Positions 58,316 to 64,000 of a DNA stretch of 64,000 bases are shown here, piece after piece; the first letter of the stretch is position 1, and each line of letters starts with the position of its first letter. A model generated the notes under the pieces. The model did not search any database and was not told the DNA's origin. It saw nothing but the letters and a program-made list of their open reading frames with translations. This DNA is from Canna indica (lineage: Eukaryota; Streptophyta; Magnoliopsida; Zingiberales; Cannaceae): contig CP136890.1 of NCBI GenBank assembly GCA_034359265.1, positions 50,673,001 to 50,737,000 on the forward strand, written 5' to 3'. The position numbers and the translations under genes are program-made.

Positions 58316-58945
58316 TGTCTTAATAACTTTTTAGTGTCTGCCTCACGATCAACCTATACATTGTAAGGCAGTCAAATCAAGAGGAACGCAACGATAATTT
58401 TCCCATAATTATGGATGCATCAGAATGGAAGAGAAATAATTGCGGGAGGAGGAAATGCACACCTTTGAGAAAAACTTTTGTGCATGACTTCGAATCTGAA
58501 TGACAATTTTGGTGCCAATATTTTCTGCAGGTATACTCTAAATTAGAATAAATATAAGGTCCATAGCCTGATCTAAAGATAACTGATTACTAATGAATAG
58601 GAACCTTGTATTCAACACCAAGAACGACCATGGAGTTGTATGGCTTCCAGAAACTTTTCATGCTCTTCTTCTGTCCATCTTTCTCTCTACTTAGTTATCG
58701 TGTAAGGTTTCCTTACCTAATTCATGAGAATCATAATACAATGAGAATCTAGCTGATCAGTGAAAGATTATCACAAGATTTAAAAGTTTGAACGAGATAA
58801 ATACCTTAATCTGCAAATCCGCTGTTGAAGAATCCTGCTTCATCATCTGAAGGTCATCAACAATTGGTCTTTTATCGACAAATAGTTGCTTATTTGGAAA
58901 ATGGATAATATTTGTAGATGAAACACAATTATCCTGCGCATCCAA

Positions 58946-59106
58946 CAGAATGAATATATATATGAGACTTCACTTTCCAAATTAGATAGAAACACATCTG
59001 TCAATCTGTGACTATAAATTTAGCTAGAACTGCTTATCAATCTTGCAACCAACATATGTAACTGTCTAATTCTTGATATAGTATTCAGTATCACTAAAAG
59101 ATAGAA
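58946..59106. other. Upstream flank of the RVE pseudogene
   Basis: AT-rich DNA between RVE exon 1 and the truncated end of Copia B. If a promoter existed it has been separated from its surroundings by the Copia insertion. Confidence 0.35.
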
Positions 59107-59610
59107 CATCCTGGACAAAAATGAAGATGTAGTTGCCTCATCGGATCAAACATATTGTTTTTGAAGCTTTGGATCACACTTTCACTATTTCCTGTAAGAA
59201 TCAGATCGTCTACATATAGCAAGCAAATAAAATATTTTCTTCACTTCTCAAAGTGTAGAGAGTGTGATCATTAAGACTTAAACCTTGACCAATAAAATAT
59301 TGGTCTATCTTTTGATACCAAGCCCGTGGGGCTTGTCTTAGGCCATACAGAACTTTCCTCAACCGGTATACTTTTCCTTCATCCCCTTTCTTAACAAAGC
59401 CTTGTGGTTGACAGACGTATACTTCTTCAGTCAAATCCCCATTTTAAAAAGCGGGTTTAACATCTAATTGGAAGATTTTCCAATTTCTAAAAGCTGCCAA
59501 AGCTATCAGAACTCTAATTGTCACCATCCTGGCCACTGGTGCAAAAATTTCTTGGAAATCAACCCCTTCCATTTGCATAAAGTCTTTAGCTACTAACCTT
59601 GTTTTATACT
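59107..59610 (-). pseudogene. Copia B reverse transcriptase, distal part
   Basis: On the minus strand, directly after the viral insert: YKTRLVAKDFMQMEGVDFQE, FQLDVKPAF followed by TAA, then EEVYVCQPQGFVKKGDEGKV and VLYGLRQAPRAWYQKID (59434-59210). After a frameshift come LYVDDLILTGNSESVIQSF (the YVDD catalytic motif) and QLHLHFCPG. Sequence homology ends near 59107 next to the RVE exon 1 flank. RNase H and 3' LTR are missing. Confidence 0.85.
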
Positions 59611-60867
59611 ACAGGAACATGTACCTTGAACCTCGCTCTGATAATCAAAGATAGGTTGTGTTGCTTCCTCCACCTCCCCATCCTGAGAAATTAGGTCCCA
59701 CCTAATTTTTGTAGGGTTGACGCTTTCAGAATGATCGTCTGAGGTATCCCATACGGGCAAGTCGTCCAGGAAGTTGTCGTGGAGAGTCATGAAATGATGT
59801 TGTGCTGCACGGTCATCTTCTTCATCATATTCACTGTCAAAGTCCTGCTCATAGTTATAATCACAGTATGTCATACCTGCGAACTCCTCAGTAATGTCAT
59901 TATCTTGGGTCGCAGCTTCCGGTGTGATAGCATAATCAGCGAATTGAACCGCTAATGAGCCATCAGTTCTGGTCCGAATACTGGATGTTTGTGGATTTTT
60001 AGTTACCACAATAGAAGCGGGTCGGATAATCCATTGCTGACCCTGTAAGCTTTCCGTTGTGCGGATTTGTCCCGGGATTGCACGGATCCCTCTGCTTGCT
60101 AAGTGATCCGCTACATGCTGAACATTGTAACGGAAGTTGGTATGGCTGGTATTGGATAATCGGCCAATAAGAGATCGAGAGAGCAAGAGATTGCTCTCTC
60201 CTCCTTGCCATCCTTGATAACCATGTGTTTGGATGACCAGTTGGATGTGCTCCCGGAAGTCATGGATACTTATAGTAATGTCCGGGGCAGTGTATGCTAA
60301 CTGCGTACCGGATGTAAGGTCCACTTCCATGGAACTAATCACGGCGCGGTCATCTGACCATCTGGTGTCTCGAAGTAAGATCAAAGCAGTAACACCGGCG
60401 CTTCGTCGGTGTAGAGTATGGAGTCGAACCATAACCATGCCCATGTGAAGGTGTTGAAGTCCTTCCTGCACTAATAGATTATAGCTTTGGTCGGTAATAA
60501 AAGGGAGTTCAACTTGCGAACCTTCTGTGACCAGGATGCGCTCATCCGAGTAGTGCTGGTACACTCGATGAGTCCTTTCAGACCAACCGGCCTGATACAA
60601 AGTTTCTGCCGGGACTTGCTGTGCTCGTTGGTATTGTGAGATTGAGAGCTCAGCTTCCGGATTTAGTTGTGATTCCAGGCTACGTCTAAAGCTTGTCCTT
60701 CTGTTGTTGTTAGACATTCGCCGTTGTACCTCATGGCGTAGTCTGTTGCTCAGACGATAACTTCGAATTTGGTCATCTATTGTCGGTTGGCGGTTCTCTC
60801 CGCCGGATATGGAAGGTCTAGGGGCCAAGACCTCCGTTCTTGTTGATGTTCTTGCTGCGGTTGTCAT
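59611..60867 (-). CDS. Badnavirus-like polyprotein N-terminus with movement-protein domain (partial)
   Basis: Open from ATG at 60867 to the Copia junction, about 418 codons with no internal stop. The first ~100 residues are basic and Arg/Ser rich. Residues ~110-270 have the layout of a Caulimoviridae 30K-type movement protein, which in the virus mediates cell-to-cell passage. An acidic stretch (EYDEEDDR) follows near the end. The frame ends by running into Copia sequence, so coat-protein, protease and RT regions are lost. It is a truncated integrated copy. Assignment rests on motif order by eye. Confidence 0.75.
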
Positions 60868-60906
60868 TTTTGTTTGGCTCTTTCTTTTTCTTGTTCAAAA
60901 ATGACT

Positions 60907-61269
60907 TTAGGATCCTTGAAGACGTAGAGCTTCTTGTGGCTTTGGAATTTTCTTTTCCGAGGCGTCTCCGATCTTCAATTGCTGCAGATCTCTTGCCAAA
61001 GAGTCTATAGAGTCTGTTATAGACTGTGGGCTAGCTTTGTCTTTTGCTAATTTTAATTGTTTAACTTCAGCAGCTACCTCGTCTAATTGTTCTTTGATTT
61101 TCACGGTTAGTTGAATAAGAGTATTCAGTTGTTTAAATAAAGCTTCCGAGTATTTATTTGTAATAGAAGTAGGTCTTATGAATCCCTCTGCTGCTGCGCT
61201 GAGAGTTTCTGTTGCTTTAAGAGCTTCTTTATAGACTGAACTTGCAGCAGTTAGGTTCCAGTCACTCAT
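60907..61269 (-). CDS. Badnavirus ORF2-like small protein
   Basis: 120 codons, ATG at 61269, stop TAA at 60907. Predicted mainly helical with a heptad-like coiled coil (LNTLIQLTVKIKEQLDEVAA). Size and position just upstream of the polyprotein fit badnaviral ORF2, a virion-associated nucleic-acid-binding protein. The spacing to the polyprotein ATG is 39 bp rather than the usual overlapping ATGA, which may be a lineage feature or decay. Confidence 0.65.
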   Translation of the reverse strand: MSDWNLTAASSVYKEALKATETLSAAAEGFIRPTSITNKYSEALFKQLNTLIQLTVKIKEQLDEVAAEVKQLKLAKDKASPQSITDSIDSLARDLQQLKIGDASEKKIPKPQEALRLQGS

Positions 61270-61445
61270 AAAGTGCTTTAAAAACTTAATATAGATACTT
61301 GTTGGCTATTAATAGCTTAAGATGACGAAGGTATGGGAAATCTTCTCCTTATGCGGGTACTGTTATCCCCTTTATCATCTATCTTAAGGTAAGTAATAGC
61401 TTGAAGTACTAAATCAAATTTCTAAGGACACAGATTGAATTCAGG
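61270..61445 (-). pseudogene. Possible end of the preceding viral ORF
   Basis: Between the ORF2-like start and the Copia junction the minus strand has a short open stretch (LVLQAITYLKIDDKGDNSTR) ending in a stop, which could be the C-terminus of a truncated ORF1. Too short to identify. Confidence 0.3.
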
Positions 61446-62470
61446 AAGTAAGGTTCCATCGGCATTATACTTGGCCTTGTAAATCCATTTTAGTCCCACT
61501 GATTTCTTGCCTTCTGGAAGACAGACCAGCTCCCAAGAGTCATGTTGTTCAATAGCCTGTAATTCTTCATGCATAGCTTTCAACCAGTTCTTGGACTTGC
61601 TTGCTTCACAGTAATTACGTGGCTCACTGATTTGTGCTGAGTTGCACCTTTGAGTCTGCCCATATATTTCTTTTAAACTCCTCAACTTCATGGGAGATGT
61701 TTCTTCATCACTTGAGCTTAATTCTCTGGCATTAATAAGTTGATTCTCCTGTGTATTATTCTCAACATCACCTCCTTCTTGTTCATCATTCTCAGTAGCA
61801 GTCAACTCTTCCTCTTGCAAGTCAATATTTCTTACCCATACAGGAGATTGTGTTTTGTCTTCAGCTTGAATTTTCCAATTCCATTCTTGATGCTCGTCTA
61901 CAATCACGTCTCTACTGATAAGTATTGTCATACTGTCTGGATGTCGATAAGCCTTTGATTCATTGCTGTAACCCAGAAAAATGCATCTAACACATTTATC
62001 ATCTAGCTTTCTTCTTTGCTGAGACGGAACATGTGCAAATGCTAAGCTTCCAAAAATCTTAAAATGACTTACAGATGGTTTCCTCTTGTAAAGAACTTCA
62101 TATGGTGTAGAATCTTCAAGAGCAGAGGAATACAATCTGTTGATTGTGTACACTGCAGTCTGAGCAGCCTCTGCCCACAGCTTCTTCGGCAAGTTTTTTT
62201 CTTTAAGCATACATCTGTCTTTTAATACCCGAGTTATTGCAAAAGTCATTAGAAGACCTGAAACTTTTTCATTACTTCTGACTTGTTCTTAATGAAACAA
62301 ATCCATACAAATCTATTGAAGTCGTCTATGAATAGAAGAAAATACCTGAACCCACTCAAGGATTCTTCCTGCATTGGGCCACAGACATCTGAGTGAATGA
62401 GCGGGAGTGGTTTTGTTGCTCTTGACTCAGTTTTGGCTGGGAATGATTGTCTATGCATTTTAGAACACAA
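61446..62470 (-). pseudogene. Copia B integrase and start of RT
   Basis: 62470-62249: HSDVCGPMQEESLSGFRYFL and FIDDFNRFVWICFIKNKSEV (integrase core). 62249-61446: CMLKEKNLPKKLWAEAAQTA, PYEVLYKRKPSVSHFKIFGS, CIFLGYSNESKAYR, then the RT opening HDSWELVCLPEGKKSVGLKW and IYKAKYNADGTLL, cut there by the viral segment. There is a break near 62249-62260. Confidence 0.9.
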
Positions 62471-62493
62471 TCATCACATACTTTATAAATAGA

Positions 62494-63066
62494 TCATTTC
62501 ATGTCAGGCAGACCATGCACCATAGATTTTGTACTCATCTTCTTCAGGTACTCGAGACATACATGTCCCAGTCTACTGTGCCATAACCAGTTGTTGTCAC
62601 AGACATCTGCTTTGAGGTCATGACCAGCTGAATGAGGATTGAAACTGAATAGATTGTTACCTGCCACTGGTACTCGAATTAATTCATTTTGTTTTGACTT
62701 GTCTGTATAGACAATGCAGTTGTTTCCTTCAAACATAAGAGAGAATCCCTCCTTCATCAATTGACCAACACTTAGTAAATTTGAGTCCAAATCTGGAACA
62801 TATAATACGTTTTTGATAAGTTTGTCTTCACTATGATTGAGTCTCAGATGTCCTTTACCTCTAGCCATTTTAATTGATCCATCACCAAACTTGACCTCAG
62901 CAACATGTGTTCTATCAAGTCCAGTAAACAATTTAAGTTCTGCCGACATGTGATTACTACACCCACTGTCAATATACCACTCACCATGCTTATGATCTAG
63001 ACTAGCCATTAACACAACTTCGCTATCATTTTCAACATTTTCTTGTGCTAAATTGACATGGTTCAT
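62494..63066 (-). pseudogene. Copia B protease and GAG_pre-integrase domain
   Basis: Open for 190 codons: WYIDSGCSNHMSAELKLFTG (protease active site DSG), MARGKGHLRL, VLYVPDLDSNLLSVGQLMKE and LWHSRLGHVCLEYLKKMSTK (pre-integrase). The catalytic Asp-Ser-Gly is intact, unlike in the Ty3 elements of this window. Confidence 0.9.
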
Positions 63067-63068
63067 GT

Positions 63069-64000
63069 GTTTAGCTTTGATTCTACAGAACCTCTATATG
63101 TGTCCGAATCTTTTACAGTAATAACACTGTAGTTTCTTAAAAGATTGACGCTTAGATTTCATAGAAGTAGATGATACCCGACTCTTAGTTTCATCTTCAT
63201 CATCTGAGTAATCATTTGATTCGGCACTCTGCTTCCCTTTGTTCTTTGGCTGGTAGGTTTCATTTTTGTTCTAGAATCCTTTCTCTTTGCGTTCTACTGT
63301 TTTGGTCTTGAACGCTCTTTCTTCCCTGCGCTCTTCATGTCTCTTCATTCTATCTTCATGAGATAGTAAAGAGCCAAGGAGTTCATCTTGAAACGAGCGG
63401 GTCTAATTCCATTTCTTTTTCCATTCGATTTTGAAAGCTGTTCTTTTTGTCGTTAAAGGATCGGTCTTGGTCCCAAAGTGAATTCACTCCGGAACTTTGA
63501 TTTGATTTCGCGGGTGCTTCGCTTAGCCTACTGTTCCGCCTTCATTCTCCATTCTTGTGGTCCTCCCTCCTCAATAGCTGCTGATATGTGATCATACTTG
63601 TTGGAAAGACTCCTCAAAATCTTTTCCACAACCCTTCGTTCTCAGACTTCTTCTCCATATTGAACCATTTGATTCACAAGTTCTAAAACTCTGGCCACAT
63701 AAGTACTGATGTCTTCCTCATCTCTCATGAAGCAATCTTCAAAACGTCTTCTCATAGTCTGCATCTTGACCTTTTTAACTTTCATTGTTCCCTGATATGC
63801 ATTCATCAACAAATTCCAAGCAACTTTTGCGGTCCGCGCTCCAGAAATCCTTTTAAACACTCTATGATCCAGAGATTGTTGTATGAAACTCAATGCTTTC
63901 GCATCTTTTTTCCTCATTTCCCGAAGAACTCCGGCCATCAATTTCTCCTCATCATAACCATCCCTAACTATTTCCCATAGATCTTGAGAAATAAAAAAGG
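63069..64000 (-). pseudogene. Copia B gag, runs off the window
   Basis: 63941-63642 is open: VLREMRKKDAKALSFIQQSL, AKVAWNLLMNAYQGTMKVKK, DISTYVARVLELVNQMVQYG (UBN2-type gag). It is followed by degraded Lys/Glu/Arg-rich sequence and a zinc knuckle near 63125-63085 (CYYCKRFGHI, stop, RFC). The start of gag and the 5' LTR lie beyond 64000. Confidence 0.85.

Larger units (their letters stand above)
54172..58945 (-). pseudogene. REVEILLE (RVE/LHY-like) MYB transcription factor pseudogene
   Basis: Five minus-strand exons in compatible phases. Exon 1 58945-58805 (MDAQDNCVSS...). Exon 2 58716-58615: VRKPYTITK, stop, RERWTEEEHEKFLEAIQLHG, RSWC, stop. Exon 3 58524-58463: ENIGTKIVIQIRSHAQKFFS, containing the SHAQK(Y/F)F signature. 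Exon 4 55167-54932 (start also at 58353): VDREADTEKFIEIPPPRPKR then KPVHPFPRK. Exon 5 54888-54172: TVLNLFGRTVFV, a TAG at 54544, and GFLPYEKFRSENKL near the end. Family members bind evening elements in clock and hormone control. Both exon 2 stops fit C-to-T changes. A Copia element is inserted in exon 4, and exons 3-4 are duplicated around it. Confidence 0.85.
59611..61445 (-). mobile_element. Endogenous badnavirus-like (Caulimoviridae) insert in Copia B
   Basis: A 1.8 kb segment interrupts the Copia RT between NADGTLL (61446) and YKTRLVAK (59610). It carries a short ORF like badnaviral ORF2 and the N-terminal part of a polyprotein with a movement-protein domain, in viral order on the minus strand. 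No target duplication is obvious, as expected for pararetroviral DNA integrated without an integrase. Only a fragment of a viral genome is present: coat protein, protease, RT and RNase H are not here. Confidence 0.8.

Overview
The window is a 64 kb piece of a flowering-plant nuclear genome, dominated by transposable elements and broken gene fragments. I infer this from plant-type LTR retrotransposons (Ty3 chromoviruses, Ty1/Copia, a TRIM-like LTR) with initiator-Met-tRNA primer sites, hAT-, PIF/Harbinger- and foldback-type MITEs, a Helitron, an endogenous badnavirus-like insert and intron-bearing remnants of plant genes (RECQL2/MED34 type, INO80, pectinesterase, PUB-type ARM repeat, PYROXD2-like, REVEILLE MYB). 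I cannot name the species. I found no host gene that looks complete and functional.

Layout. 1-633: edge of a possible minus-strand gene with three tandem copies of its upstream region. 985-3640: SIRE-like Copia LTR and 3' noncoding tail carrying a hAT MITE. 3640-13060: a locally duplicated segment containing a deep nest: a PIF/Harbinger-type element (6167-12493, TSD TAA) holds a Ty3 solo LTR (TSD ACTAG), which holds a small deleted Copia element, which holds a TRIM-like LTR. Part of the nest is tandemly duplicated and one copy carries a foreign exon. The uninterrupted sister copy at 45.1 kb is the empty site. 13.7-14.5 kb: two foldback elements. 14.9-21.2 kb: scrambled minus-strand Tekay-like Ty3 element. 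21.2-25.9 kb: second and third copies of the segmental duplication.

25.9-36.4 kb: a RECQL2-type helicase pseudogene broken by two Ty3 insertions; the second (32262-36326) sits inside the zinc-binding exon with a clean GATAA duplication. 38994-43766: minus-strand non-autonomous Helitron carrying a pectinesterase fragment and a hAT MITE. 44.5-48.6 kb: INO80 C-terminal fragment and more duplicated exon-like pieces. 48965-51388: internally deleted CRM-like Ty3 element (TSD CCATC). 51.5-53.2 kb: PUB/ARM and PYROXD2-like fragments.

54.2-58.9 kb: REVEILLE-type MYB pseudogene on the minus strand, split by a truncated Copia element. 59.1-64 kb: a second Copia element whose reverse-transcriptase region is interrupted by a 1.8 kb badnavirus-like fragment with two open reading frames. 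The genes do not work together as a pathway: the window is a record of successive insertions, duplications and gene decay. Family names rest on motifs recognised by eye, not on database searches.
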